From Cyanobacterium stanieri LEGE 03274 (GTDB lineage Bacteria; Cyanobacteriota; Cyanobacteriia; Cyanobacteriales; Cyanobacteriaceae), in the NCBI RefSeq assembly GCF_015207825.1, contig NZ_JADEWC010000032.1, positions 1 through 34,890 of the forward strand: a stretch of DNA of 34,890 nucleotides, in the 5' to 3' direction. The translations under genes were made by a program, and so were the position numbers. Below the pieces are notes generated by a model, which was given only the letters and a program-made list of their open reading frames with translations, made no database searches and had not been told where the DNA came from. Each line of letters starts with the position of its first letter. Position 1 is the stretch's first letter. Shown piece after piece: positions 8,102 to 16,436 of this stretch.

Positions 8102-8593
8102 GTGAAAACAAAACCAATTAATTCCATTTTAAAATCTATCGTTCCATTGGGGGCAGTAAGTGCGATCGCCCTTAGCCTTAGTTTATTAACAATCAACCCA
8201 TCTGCCAAAAGTGAACCTCTAAATCATACCATCAGTGTTTTTCGAGATCCCAACTGTGGTTGTTGTCAAAGCTGGATAAAACACCTACAAAAAGAAGGCT
8301 TCACCGTCAGAGACTTTGTCAGCAATAACATGGGTAATATTAAACAACAGTACAACGTTCCAGAACAACTAATAAGTTGCCACACTGCCACTGTCAACGG
8401 TTATACCATAGAAGGTCATGTCCCCGCCGAACAAATCAAAAAAATCCTTCAAAATAAGCCCAATATAGCAGGTTTAGGAGTTCCCGGAATGCCCATCGGC
8501 TCTCCTGGTATGGAATCAGGAGATTATGTTCAACCCTACGCCGTATTTTCTTTCACCAATACAGGAAAATTACAACAATTTGCCCAATATTAA
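8102..8593 (+). CDS. CopG-like DUF411 copper-resistance protein, exported
   Basis: About 163 residues from the GTG at 8102. The N-terminus is a good signal peptide (KTKPINSILK, then a hydrophobic stretch to about residue 37), so the protein should act in the periplasm or thylakoid lumen. The mature part is a DUF411 domain with a CxCC motif in DPNCGCC (Cys52, Cys54, Cys55) and a later SCHTA plus EGHVPA segment giving another Cys and two His. DUF411 includes Vibrio CopG, which binds a small cysteine-bridged copper cluster. Other starts are ATG 8081 and TTG 8033. The TTG lies inside the -35 box of the predicted promoter and is rejected. ATG 8081 would leave a leader of only about ten bases. The multicopper oxidase follows 198 bases downstream on the same strand, which supports a copper role. 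Confidence 0.85.
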   Translation: MKTKPINSILKSIVPLGAVSAIALSLSLLTINPSAKSEPLNHTISVFRDPNCGCCQSWIKHLQKEGFTVRDFVSNNMGNIKQQYNVPEQLISCHTATVNGYTIEGHVPAEQIKKILQNKPNIAGLGVPGMPIGSPGMESGDYVQPYAVFSFTNTGKLQQFAQY

Positions 8594-8791
8594 AATGTCC
8601 CAAAACCTTTCATACTAAATCCACAAAAAGGAGTAAATATGAATAGGTTTTAGACCTTACAATTATTTTTTGTATATACCTAACAAAATGAAATTTTATC
8701 AATAAAAATATCACTATACATCATTATAGCCGTTGATAATTACCATAATAAAAAATAAAAATTTGACGTAAATAATATTAAATAAAATACA

Positions 8792-10240
8792 ATGACCATC
8801 AATCGTCGCCATCTTTTATACTTACTTCTATCAGCCACCACAGGAATAGCTACCATAGTAAACAAAAAACATAAGCCAACCAAAAATATATCATGGGCTC
8901 AAACAAAACCACAAATTTATAAAAGTGAAAATGGTTTATTAGAAGTAGAATTAACAGCCCAAGAAACCCCAGTAAATATTGGTGATAAAACAGTTTATTT
9001 ACTCACCTACAATGGACAAATACCTGCCCCACAGCTAGAAGCAAAAGCAGGAGATAAAGTCAAAATCACATTGACCAATAAACTTAATAAATCCACCAAC
9101 TTACATTATCACGGACTACATATTTCACCCCAAGGAAAAGCAGACAATGTTTTTGTCGAAATACAACCCAATCAAACCTATAACTATGAATTTACCATCC
9201 CAGAAGATCATCAAAGTATTACAGGTTGGTATCATCCCCATCTCCATGGTAATACCGCCGAACAATTATCAGGGGGGTTAGCAGGATTATTTGTAGTTAG
9301 AGGAAAACTAGAGGAAATTTCTACCATCAAATCAGCTAAGGAAGAATTTATCGTCTTACAAGATTTTGCATTAGACAATGATGGAAAATTAATGGATTCT
9401 CGAATGATGTCTTTAATGACTGGTAGAGAAGGAGACTTAATTACCGTTAACGGTAAAGTTAATCCCCAAATTAATTGTAATAAAGGAGAATGGTTGAGAT
9501 TAAGAATCTTAAACGCTTCCACTTCCCGTTTTTACAACCTATCCCTTGAAAATAATCCCTTTTTCCTAATTGCCACCGACGGGGGGGCAATTAATTCTCC
9601 CCAACAGATGAATAGTGTTTTATTAACTCCAGGGCAAAGGGTAGAAATTATGATTCAAGGAGATAGTCAGCTATCATCCCTCAAAATGATTAATCTACCC
9701 TACAATCGTGGGGCAATGGGCATGATGGGGGGAGGAATGATGGGAAGAAGAAATAATAATAATTCCTCAGAAACTCTAGCTACCATTAATTTTGTAGAAT
9801 CAAATAATAATATCGAACCCTTATCTCTACCAAATCAACTTAATTCGATTAACCCTTTACCCTCACCAACTCAAACAAGAAGTTTTACCCTTAATCATGG
9901 CATGGCTAATGGCATGGCATTTTTAATTAATGGCAAAGCCTATAATCATCAGAGGATTGATACTACAGTCAACCTTGATACCGTGGAAGAATGGGAATTG
10001 ATTAACACTGGTATTATGGATCATCCTTTTCATATTCACGTTAATTCATTCCAAGTCGTTAGTCGTGATGATATTCCCGAAAAATTATTGGCCTGGCGTG
10101 ACACGGTGTTAGTAAAACGAGGGGAAAGGGTTAAAATTAGAATTCCTTTCCAAAATTTTGTTGGTAAAACTGTTTATCATTGTCACATTTTAGATCATGA
10201 AGACTTGGGCATGATGGGTAACTTAGAAATTATCAGCTAA
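8792..10240 (+). CDS. CueO-like multicopper oxidase
   Basis: A 482-residue, three-cupredoxin-domain oxidase, probably oxidising Cu(I) and other substrates with reduction of O2 to water. The N-terminus has a twin-arginine motif (NRRHLLYLLL), as expected for CueO-type enzymes exported folded by Tat. The copper ligands are all present: HYHGLH (105-110), WYHPHLHG (146-153), HPFHIH (411-416) and HCHILDHEDLGM (463-474). The type 1 copper ligands are therefore His411, Cys464, His469 and axial Met474. A Met/Gly-rich insert, MGMMGGGMMGRR (309-320), resembles in character the Met-rich copper-binding segment of CueO but is much shorter. The gene follows the CopG-like gene and is probably part of the same copper response, though it might also have its own promoter in the 198-base gap. 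Alternatives such as laccase or bilirubin-oxidase activity cannot be excluded. Confidence 0.93.
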   Translation: MTINRRHLLYLLLSATTGIATIVNKKHKPTKNISWAQTKPQIYKSENGLLEVELTAQETPVNIGDKTVYLLTYNGQIPAPQLEAKAGDKVKITLTNKLNKSTNLHYHGLHISPQGKADNVFVEIQPNQTYNYEFTIPEDHQSITGWYHPHLHGNTAEQLSGGLAGLFVVRGKLEEISTIKSAKEEFIVLQDFALDNDGKLMDSRMMSLMTGREGDLITVNGKVNPQINCNKGEWLRLRILNASTSRFYNLSLENNPFFLIATDGGAINSPQQMNSVLLTPGQRVEIMIQGDSQLSSLKMINLPYNRGAMGMMGGGMMGRRNNNNSSETLATINFVESNNNIEPLSLPNQLNSINPLPSPTQTRSFTLNHGMANGMAFLINGKAYNHQRIDTTVNLDTVEEWELINTGIMDHPFHIHVNSFQVVSRDDIPEKLLAWRDTVLVKRGERVKIRIPFQNFVGKTVYHCHILDHEDLGMMGNLEIIS

Positions 10241-10300
10241 ATATCTATCATTGTTAAGTAAAGCATCAGTTAATACAGTTTTTCTGGAGGAAAGAGTACA

Positions 10301-10336
10301 ATGGACATATGGGAGTTAAGCATCACAGAGGGCTAG
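10301..10336 (+). other. 11-codon upstream ORF with strong Shine-Dalgarno site
   Basis: ATG 10301 is preceded by TGGAGG (10285-10290) at good spacing, one of the strongest ribosome-binding sites in the window. The frame encodes MDIWELSITEG and stops at TAG 10334-10336, three bases before the ATG of the next gene and in the same frame. It may be a leader peptide that couples translation, or the true start of the following gene interrupted by a nonsense codon. Confidence 0.4.
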
Positions 10337-10339
10337 GCT

Positions 10340-10537
10340 ATGTTAGTAATTCTCCAAAATGAACAACTATTATCCACGGAAAAAGTTTGTAATGGTTGCC
10401 TAATGGCAAATCATGGAGGTACACCCCGTTGGCAAAAGGGTAAACTAGGTTGTGGACAGTGTTTAGGCAAGTTAGGACAAAATCAACCAACAGTGTATCA
10501 GTGTCAGATGGGCTTTCATCTTGTTAATATCGAATAA
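10340..10537 (+). CDS. Small conserved-looking Cys-rich protein (zinc-ribbon-like)
   Basis: A 65-residue soluble protein with five cysteines arranged as CNGC (residues about 17-20), CGQC (about 38-41) and a final YQC. Two CxxC pairs about 17 residues apart suggest a small zinc-ribbon or other metal site. I do not recognise a named family, and no function is proposed. The gene has no ribosome-binding site of its own at normal distance. Its ATG follows the stop of the in-frame mini-ORF at 10301 by three bases. The multicopper oxidase ends 99 bases upstream on the same strand and Tic20 begins 39 bases downstream. Co-transcription with either is possible but not shown. Confidence 0.7.
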   Translation: MLVILQNEQLLSTEKVCNGCLMANHGGTPRWQKGKLGCGQCLGKLGQNQPTVYQCQMGFHLVNIE

Positions 10538-10576
10538 GTAAAATAAATAACAAAAATAAAATAAATTATTAACTTT

Positions 10577-11053
10577 ATGACTCGCTTAGGCTCAAGTGAC
10601 TGGAAAGATAAACTGTTTTCTACTTTGGTGTATTTGATACCCCTTTATTATGTTTTAGAATTTGGGGGTTTTTTGTTTAATCAATTTCCTTTTTTGCGAT
10701 TAATCACCATTCCTTTAATTCCTCTAATTTATCTTTATAGTTTAATTCCCTTTGCTCGTTTTATTATTTTTATTGCTCTATTTGCTTTAGTTATCAGAAA
10801 TTCTAACCTAAGCCATTTTTTGCGTTATAACGCTATGCAAGCGATTTTGATTGATATTTTATTAATTTTAGTTAATCTGATTGTGGGTATATTGGCAGGG
10901 GGTATTGGAGGATTATTCATGGAAACCCTTTACAATATGATTTTCTTGGGTACTTTGGTGGCTTGTGTATATTGTATGTTTCAGAGTGTTACAGGGAAAT
11001 ATGCAGAGTTACCCGGTATTTCGGAGGCGGCATATTCTCAAGTCCCTTTTTAG
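10577..11053 (+). CDS. ycf60: Tic20 family membrane protein (Ycf60-like)
   Basis: A 158-residue protein with four hydrophobic segments (about 15-32, 45-75, 88-108 and 112-135) and the family-typical stretch SHFLRYNAMQAILID in the middle. Chloroplast Tic20 is part of the inner-envelope protein import channel. The cyanobacterial homologues are plasma- or thylakoid-membrane proteins whose role is less clear. It has the usual length for the cyanobacterial form and no cleavable signal peptide. It is convergent with sfsA, with only 40 bases between them and no obvious terminator. Confidence 0.85.
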   Translation: MTRLGSSDWKDKLFSTLVYLIPLYYVLEFGGFLFNQFPFLRLITIPLIPLIYLYSLIPFARFIIFIALFALVIRNSNLSHFLRYNAMQAILIDILLILVNLIVGILAGGIGGLFMETLYNMIFLGTLVACVYCMFQSVTGKYAELPGISEAAYSQVPF

Positions 11054-11093
11054 GGTTTTGATTTATAACAGCGCACCTTAATTATTTTCCCGT

Positions 11094-11825
11094 TTACCCT
11101 GAAATATGAGCTAAACCTAGATATTTAACTCCCTCTGGGGATATATCAAAACGACAGGGTAAAATTTTTACTCCCTTTTCCCTTGCTTCATCAAACAACT
11201 CCCCATATTTGGGATCAAATTTTCTAGCAGGGGCAAATAAATCACAATCACTACGATTGATAAAATAAAGCATCACGGGAATAGCTTCATCGCACAAGGC
11301 AATTAATTCCCTTAGGTGTTTTTGCCCTCTAGTGGTTTCTGTGTCGGGGAATAGGGCAATATTATTATGGGTAAGGGTAGTATTTTTAACCTCCAGATAA
11401 ATGGGTTTTTGATTCTCTTTTCCCGTCAAAACAAAATCAATACGGCTTTTATTATCTTGCCCAAATTTAACCTCACTTTTAACGGTGTCATACTGCCCTG
11501 CTAATTCGGGAATTAAATTATTTTCAAGGGCAATTTTGATGATTTTGTTAGGTAAGGCTGTATTGATACCTACCCAAACTTTTTCTTTTTCTCCTAATTC
11601 TATCATTTCCCAACTGTGAGCCAATTTCCTTTTGGGGTTGTCGCTGTGGGATACTTGTACTTTTTTTCCTGCTTCACATACCCCTATCATCGGGCCTGTG
11701 TTGGCACAATGGGCGGTAATAACCTCCCCTGAGTCTAGTTGAATATCAGCTAAAAATCTTTTGTATCTTTTTAGGAGTATTCCTGATTTTAAAGGGGGAT
11801 ATTGATATAAGTAGGAGTTATTCAC
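11094..11825 (-). CDS. sfsA: SfsA family protein (sugar fermentation stimulation protein homologue)
   Basis: A 243-residue cytosolic protein. It has an N-terminal OB-fold-like half (about 1-90, containing AHCANTGPM) and a C-terminal half with a PD-(D/E)xK nuclease-like core. The core acidic residues are Asp130 (SRIDFVL) and Glu145-x-Lys147 (IYLEVKN). E. coli SfsA was named from a maltose-utilisation effect and binds DNA. The fold suggests a nuclease, but the biological role is not established. Length and motifs are complete. The stop codon lies 40 bases from the convergent tic20 stop. Confidence 0.93.
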   Translation of the reverse strand: MNNSYLYQYPPLKSGILLKRYKRFLADIQLDSGEVITAHCANTGPMIGVCEAGKKVQVSHSDNPKRKLAHSWEMIELGEKEKVWVGINTALPNKIIKIALENNLIPELAGQYDTVKSEVKFGQDNKSRIDFVLTGKENQKPIYLEVKNTTLTHNNIALFPDTETTRGQKHLRELIALCDEAIPVMLYFINRSDCDLFAPARKFDPKYGELFDEAREKGVKILPCRFDISPEGVKYLGLAHISG

Positions 11826-12190
11826 AGAAATTTTTGTTTAATGAGTAAGGAAACATTAATGGTGCTACTAACTGAAATAAGGATAAAGTTAGTTTGGCTC
11901 TTGATTTGATCCAAAAATACAGTCTTGTATCAGCACTTAGTCTCAATACTATGTTTAACACTTTTTTGACAATTATTGACTTCTGAAAAGTCACTCTTAC
12001 ATATAAAGTTTATAGCAGAATTAACAATCAAGAATGTAAAACTCTTTATTAAGTAAATAAAAAGAAACTATTCTGATCTACTCATCTATGATGGAATAAT
12101 TTAAGTTAACCAATTGATGATAGTCATGTACTTAATCTGGGTAAATATCTAATCTTGAAAACAAATTTTTCCCATAAATCACTATTTTAT
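11826..12190. other. AT-rich intergenic region, no feature recognised
   Basis: This 365-base divergent region lies between sfsA and the glycosyltransferase gene. It must contain promoters for both, but I see no confident -35/-10 pair, regulator site, RNA gene or repeat. An open frame from TTG 12155 would lengthen the downstream gene by 12 residues. Confidence 0.6.
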
Positions 12191-13144
12191 ATGGATAATA
12201 TTATTTTTCAAAAACCTGATTTAACTATTGTAACTCCCACTAGGGAAGGTTTTTCGGCTCATTGGCTAGATAATCTAGCGAAAGTAAGAGGTAATGTAGA
12301 GTTTATTTTGGTTCATCCTCCTGGAATGAAAAAAGTTCAAGTAGATGATTATCGTATCCAACAGATAAATGCACCTTTTCGGGGAGAGATTATACAAAGG
12401 ATGACTGGACTATACAATGCAAGGGCAGAATATACTTTGACTATTAATTGTGATGAATATTTAATTCCTGAGATTGCCGAAATTGTGAAAATTTATTTTC
12501 AACGTTTCCCTGATAGTTGGATACTTCGATTGGCTCGAAAGTCTTATGTTTATGGTGAAAAAGATAAGTTGTCAATGCCATGGAGTTTTGTTCCATCTTC
12601 TGTGGATAATTTACCCATTTGGGATGGTAGAAAGGAAAATAAAGAGCCATCTTGGGAGGAAAACTATTTACAGGAAATGCCGATCGCACCTTTGCAAAAT
12701 TCTTTTGATATTAATATTTTGTGGCGTAATAGAAAAGATCATCATGGCAGACATACAGAAAATTTTGACAAAAAAGTGTGGAAAACAAAATTAGTTAAAG
12801 ACACTCTAATCAAGTTGAGTCAAAATATGACTATTTTTTCTGTATTTAAATATATTCCTTTTTGGTGTTTGGATCGTTTATTAGGTTTAGCTATTCAAGC
12901 TAATTTTTTTACTCAAAATGGAGATATTATCGGTCATATATTACCCTTGTCTGAACAAATCAGAATTGAAGATAACCCCCCTGAATATCGGGGTAAACCT
13001 AGATACTATATTTTATCTGAGTTAATTTTGTTAAAGAGTTTTCCTCAATATCCCTATATTTGGAATTTAGTTATTTTTAATACGAGAAAATATGGATTTT
13101 TATTTATTAAAGAAAGTATTAAAGGTTTTTCTTTACTAGGTTAA
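12191..13144 (+). CDS. Putative glycosyltransferase, GT2-like
   Basis: About 317 residues from ATG 12191. An upstream TTG at 12155 is less likely. The N-terminal part looks like a nucleotide-sugar transferase: the first strand DLTIVTPTR (about 10-18) opens the protein, and the second-strand region ends in TINCDEYLI with Asp88-Glu89 where GT2 enzymes carry their metal-binding acidic motif. The middle (about 125-200) is charged and contains RNRKDHHGRHTENF. There is no signal peptide. Two hydrophobic stretches near the C-terminus (about 222-240 and 275-300) may attach it to the membrane. The gene is AT-rich, stands alone, and has no polysaccharide genes beside it, so donor and acceptor cannot be inferred. 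The family assignment is moderate. Confidence 0.65.
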   Translation: MDNIIFQKPDLTIVTPTREGFSAHWLDNLAKVRGNVEFILVHPPGMKKVQVDDYRIQQINAPFRGEIIQRMTGLYNARAEYTLTINCDEYLIPEIAEIVKIYFQRFPDSWILRLARKSYVYGEKDKLSMPWSFVPSSVDNLPIWDGRKENKEPSWEENYLQEMPIAPLQNSFDINILWRNRKDHHGRHTENFDKKVWKTKLVKDTLIKLSQNMTIFSVFKYIPFWCLDRLLGLAIQANFFTQNGDIIGHILPLSEQIRIEDNPPEYRGKPRYYILSELILLKSFPQYPYIWNLVIFNTRKYGFLFIKESIKGFSLLG

Positions 13145-13220
13145 AATTTCACTTACTAAGGTTAGATTTAAAGACAATCAACTATTCTGCTTGATGTGGA
13201 CTAATTATTATGAAAAATTC

Positions 13221-13251
13221 TGATATGACTCAAAAGATTATAGTCATATCA
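13221..13251. terminator. Bidirectional hairpin between convergent genes
   Basis: TGATATGACT (13221-13230) and AGTCATATCA (13242-13251) form a perfect 10-bp stem with an 11-base loop. A T-rich stretch follows on the + side, and on the minus side the transcript would read GAATTTTTCATAA. The hairpin lies between the glycosyltransferase stop and the anti-sigma gene stop, so it could end transcripts from both sides. Confidence 0.5.
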
Positions 13252-13284
13252 TGTATTCTTTCTATATTGCCCATTGTCAATGAT

Positions 13285-13779
13285 TTACGGTTCATTAATT
13301 ACATCTAATAAAGATTGTCCGAGGGTAATATTAAGGGTTTCTTCTTCGGTGGCTACGGGTAAATCAATTAAAGGTTCGTTGAGGGCAATCATTAAGCTGT
13401 CTTCTTGCCCTGAGTTTTGTTGGGCCATTTGCCAAATGGGGTTACGATTTCCTGTGAATAATCCGCCGATGGTGGCGAGAAGGGTAACGGCGATCGCACC
13501 GCCCCCAATGACTAAACGTTTTTTCTGCTTTTCTTCCTTATCCAATTGAGCAAATACACCATCACAAACCTGTTTAGGAGTATATTCAGGTTGTGGGATA
13601 GGTAAACTATTAATTTCTTGACGGAGGGCAAGTAAACGACGATAAAGCCCTTGAGCTTCAGAATCTTGGGCTAATAATTCTTGGACTTCTTTTCTTTGTA
13701 TAGGAGTCACCTCCCCATCTAAATAAGCGCTGAGGAGTTCAAAGGTACATTTATCGATAGGGTAAGAGTGATTAGACAT
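13285..13779 (-). CDS. Membrane-bound anti-sigma factor for the SigG-type sigma factor
   Basis: A 164-residue protein. The N-terminal cytosolic domain (about 8-60, ELLSAYLDGEVTPIQRKEVQELL) matches the anti-sigma helix pattern seen in RseA/ChrR-type regulators. A single membrane segment follows (about 89-108) and then an extracytoplasmic tail of about 55 residues. The classical zinc-anti-sigma HxxxCxxC motif is absent: only Cys11 and Cys72 occur. It follows the ECF sigma gene by 39 bases on the same strand, the usual arrangement for a sigma/anti-sigma pair. It probably holds the sigma factor at the membrane until an envelope or lumen signal releases it. That is an inference from family and position. 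Confidence 0.8.
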   Translation of the reverse strand: MSNHSYPIDKCTFELLSAYLDGEVTPIQRKEVQELLAQDSEAQGLYRRLLALRQEINSLPIPQPEYTPKQVCDGVFAQLDKEEKQKKRLVIGGGAIAVTLLATIGGLFTGNRNPIWQMAQQNSGQEDSLMIALNEPLIDLPVATEEETLNITLGQSLLDVINEP

Positions 13780-13818
13780 GATATATACAGTATATAAGTT
13801 TGAGGAGTTAAATAAAAA

Positions 13819-14484
13819 CTAATTTTGATTCTCTAAATATGGTTTTAATAACAGTTGTAACCGATTTCTAGCCCTTGCTATTCTCGATTTTACCGTTCCG
13901 AGGGAAACTTGGGTTATTTCGGCAATTTCTTCATAACTTAAGCCTTGAATTTCCCTTAAAATAATGGTTACTCGGAAGGTTTCAGGGAGATCGGCGATCG
14001 CACGGTTCAACAAATCATAAAATTCAACGGTACTTAAATTATCTTCAGGTAAAGGAACATCAGAAGGAATTTCCCATTTTAGATCGTCATCATCACCACG
14101 GCTAATAGAAGCATCCAAAGATAAAGGGGGAGTGCGACGTTTTCTTTTTCGTAATTGATCATAAAACAAATTGGTTGTAATTCTACTCAACCAGCCTTTA
14201 AATTTATTTGGTTCTTGTAAACGTTTAATATTTTTATAAACCCTAATCCATACCTCTTGGGCTAAATCGGGGCGATCGTGCCAATCAGGGGCTAAGTTAT
14301 AAAGAATCTTATCAACATAGGGTTGATAGCGGTTAAGTAGCTCTGTAAACGCCACCCGGTCAGGTTTATTGCCCTCTTGGCAACGTAATATTAGGTCTGT
14401 GTTTGAGAGTTGCTCGATTTTCACTCTTTGTCTTGGTAAGGCAATTGATAAACTAGACCATGATAACGAAATAGAAGATACCAT
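13819..14484 (-). CDS. sigG: ECF (group 3) RNA polymerase sigma factor, SigG-type
   Basis: A 221-residue sigma factor. Region 2 (about 45-115) includes the -10 recognition helix region with PDLAQEVWIRVYKNI and NKFKGWLSRITTNLFYDQLRKRKRR. Region 4 (about 160-215) has the helix-turn-helix LSYEEIAEITQVSLGTVKSRIARARNRL. A linker rich in acidic residues (RGDDDDLKWE) lies between them. No region 3 is present, as expected for ECF factors. The N-terminus is about 25 residues longer than the minimal ECF core. Cyanobacterial SigG is the ECF factor usually paired with a downstream anti-sigma gene, and such a gene follows here at 13285. The target genes cannot be told from the window. Confidence 0.9.
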   Translation of the reverse strand: MVSSISLSWSSLSIALPRQRVKIEQLSNTDLILRCQEGNKPDRVAFTELLNRYQPYVDKILYNLAPDWHDRPDLAQEVWIRVYKNIKRLQEPNKFKGWLSRITTNLFYDQLRKRKRRTPPLSLDASISRGDDDDLKWEIPSDVPLPEDNLSTVEFYDLLNRAIADLPETFRVTIILREIQGLSYEEIAEITQVSLGTVKSRIARARNRLQLLLKPYLENQN

Positions 14485-14574
14485 AACTTATTCTGTACCT
14501 ATATTGATTATAAGTGCTTCTATATCAAAAGACTACATGATCGGGTTTTATGTTCCAATTGAGGAAGGGAATGG

Positions 14575-14614
14575 GGAGTAGGCAATGGGGAAAAACATCC
14601 TCCCCAACTACTCC
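14575..14614. terminator. Hairpin downstream of ffh
   Basis: GGAGTAG (14575-14581) pairs with CTACTCC (14608-14614), and GGGGA (14587-14591) pairs with TCCCC (14601-14605), giving a two-part stem with an internal loop. It lies about 70 bases past the ffh stop and 90 bases before the sigG start on the same strand. There is no strong T run, so termination is uncertain. It also resembles the G-rich intergenic repeats of this genome. Confidence 0.35.
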
Positions 14615-14684
14615 AATATCATAGTTTATTTAAAGTTGATACCTTGCCAGAGCAAAACTTTTTTCCCTACTACCCTATCTAAAT

Positions 14685-16136
14685 CTACAAATCGGCAAAA
14701 CCGCGCTTTTTCTTTTTCTTCTTGGGTTTACCGCCCCCCTTAGCACGGGAACCAGGCATAGGGGCATTACCGCCAAACATTCCCCCTAAACCGCCCATCC
14801 CAGGCATTCCACCCATCCCGGGCATCCCTGGAAAACCGCCCCCCGTGGTCATTTGTTGCATCATCGATCGCATCCTAGTAAAATCACTGATCAATCGGGA
14901 AACTTCTTTTTCTTGATGTCCCGAACCTTTAGCGATACGACGACGACGGCTAGGGGATTTTGCCAAAAGTTCAGGGTTTTCCCGTTCCGCCTTGGTCATG
15001 GAATTAATGATTGACTCGGTAATTTTTAATTGACTTTCTCCTTTTTCCAAAGCCCCTGCACCAATTTTATTCATCCCGGGGATTAATTTCATCACCCCTG
15101 CAAAAGAACCCATATTTTTGAGCAGACGCATTTGTTTAAGGAAGTCGTTAAAATCAAATTTTGCCTCCATCATTTTGCGTTGCATTTTTTCTACATCGCC
15201 GATGTCAAGCTCCTCTTGGGCTTTTTCTACCAAACTAACGATGTCCCCCATGTTGAGGATACGGGAAGCCATGCGATCGGGATAAAAAGGCTCTAGGGCT
15301 TCTACTTTCTCCCCAACCCCAATAAATTTAATGGGTTTCCCTGAAATAGTTCTCACCGAAAGGGCCGCACCACCTCGGCTATCCCCATCCATCTTGGTAA
15401 GAATTGCCCCTGTAATGCCTATTTCTTCGTGGAAAGTACGGGTTAAATTAGCCGCCTCTTGCCCTGTCATGGCATCTACCACCAACAGCACTTCATCAGG
15501 ATTAACCGTGGACTTGATTTGGGATAATTCCCCCATCATATCTTGGTCAATTTGCAATCGCCCAGCGGTATCTATAATCACCGTATCGATGCCTTGTTCT
15601 TGGGCGCTTACTACCCCCTGACGGGCAATTTCAATGGGGTTAGCGTCCCTTCCAAGCTGAAATACGGGAATTTTTATTTGCTCCCCTAAAGTCATCAACT
15701 GATCGATCGCAGCGGGGCGATATACGTCCGTGGCTACCATCAAACAGGAGCGTTTTTGTTTTTGTAAATAAAGGGCTAGTTTAGCAGTGGCGGTGGTTTT
15801 ACCTGTACCCTGTAACCCCGCCATAAGAATAACGGTGGGGGCTTTTTCGGCTTTGGCAAGGGGGACATTACTTTCTCCCATCACTTTAACCAATTCATCG
15901 TAAACGAGTTTGATGAACTGTTGTTGGGGGTTCACTCCCGAAATTACTTCGGCACCGAGGGCATTTTTTTCTACCTCCGCCACAAAACTTTTGACTACCT
16001 GAAAGTTAACGTCGGCTTCTAATAATGCTCTTCTTACCTCTTGTAGTGCGTCTTGAATGTTTGATTGCGAGATTTTTCCTTGACCACGCAATTTTTTCCA
16101 TGTATCTTCTAAACGCTCTGCTAGTGCATCAAACAT
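14685..16136 (-). CDS. ffh: Signal recognition particle protein Ffh (SRP54)
   Basis: A 483-residue cytosolic GTPase that binds 4.5S/SRP RNA and signal peptides of nascent membrane proteins and docks with FtsY. Domains in order: an N helical bundle (1-90), a G domain (about 100-295) and an M domain (about 325-440). The G domain has P-loop GLQGTGKTT (107-115), DTAGRLQ, and TKMDGDSRGGAAL as the nucleotide-specificity and closing loop. The M domain is methionine-rich and keeps SPSRRRRIAKGSG, which contacts the RNA. The tail is a glycine/methionine repeat (GGFPGMPGMGG type) followed by a lysine run and RGFADL, common in cyanobacterial Ffh. The length is normal. The SRP RNA gene is not in the window. 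Confidence 0.97.
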   Translation of the reverse strand: MFDALAERLEDTWKKLRGQGKISQSNIQDALQEVRRALLEADVNFQVVKSFVAEVEKNALGAEVISGVNPQQQFIKLVYDELVKVMGESNVPLAKAEKAPTVILMAGLQGTGKTTATAKLALYLQKQKRSCLMVATDVYRPAAIDQLMTLGEQIKIPVFQLGRDANPIEIARQGVVSAQEQGIDTVIIDTAGRLQIDQDMMGELSQIKSTVNPDEVLLVVDAMTGQEAANLTRTFHEEIGITGAILTKMDGDSRGGAALSVRTISGKPIKFIGVGEKVEALEPFYPDRMASRILNMGDIVSLVEKAQEELDIGDVEKMQRKMMEAKFDFNDFLKQMRLLKNMGSFAGVMKLIPGMNKIGAGALEKGESQLKITESIINSMTKAERENPELLAKSPSRRRRIAKGSGHQEKEVSRLISDFTRMRSMMQQMTTGGGFPGMPGMGGMPGMGGLGGMFGGNAPMPGSRAKGGGKPKKKKKKRGFADL

Positions 16137-16293
16137 AATTGAATTAATTAATAGTGATTAATATTTCGAGAGAAAGTATGAATTATCTATTATAACAATT
16201 TCAGCCATAGTCATTAGTTAGGAATATTTTCTTAAATAATTCCCGTCAAAAAAAACTATTTATATCTAGTTCGGATAATCAGTATCTTCCTTG

Positions 16294-16394
16294 CCTCACC
16301 GTGTAATGAATTACACGGCTAATGGTAGTTCGTTCAATTTATTGAACTAATTGATATTGCTAATTTGTTTGTAAGTGATCAAGCGGATTTGATA
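16294..16394 (+). repeat. Dispersed two-hairpin repeat, copy 2
   Basis: The second copy of the element at 6305-6413, same orientation. Bases 16297-16327 are identical to 6307-6337. The second stem GTTCAAT...ATTGAAC is preserved with loop TT instead of AA. The element sits between ffh and the ferritin-like gene. A separate hairpin-like motif common in cyanobacterial intergenic DNA, GGGGGGCAATGCCCACCC (16408-16425), follows it. Confidence 0.85.
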
Positions 16395-16436
16395 TTACAT
16401 CCAATTAGGGGGGCAATGCCCACCCTACAAAATTAA

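Noticed and set aside
13211-13309. 32-residue open frame between convergent genes
   Set aside because: It overlaps the terminator-like hairpin and the end of the anti-sigma gene and has no ribosome-binding site.
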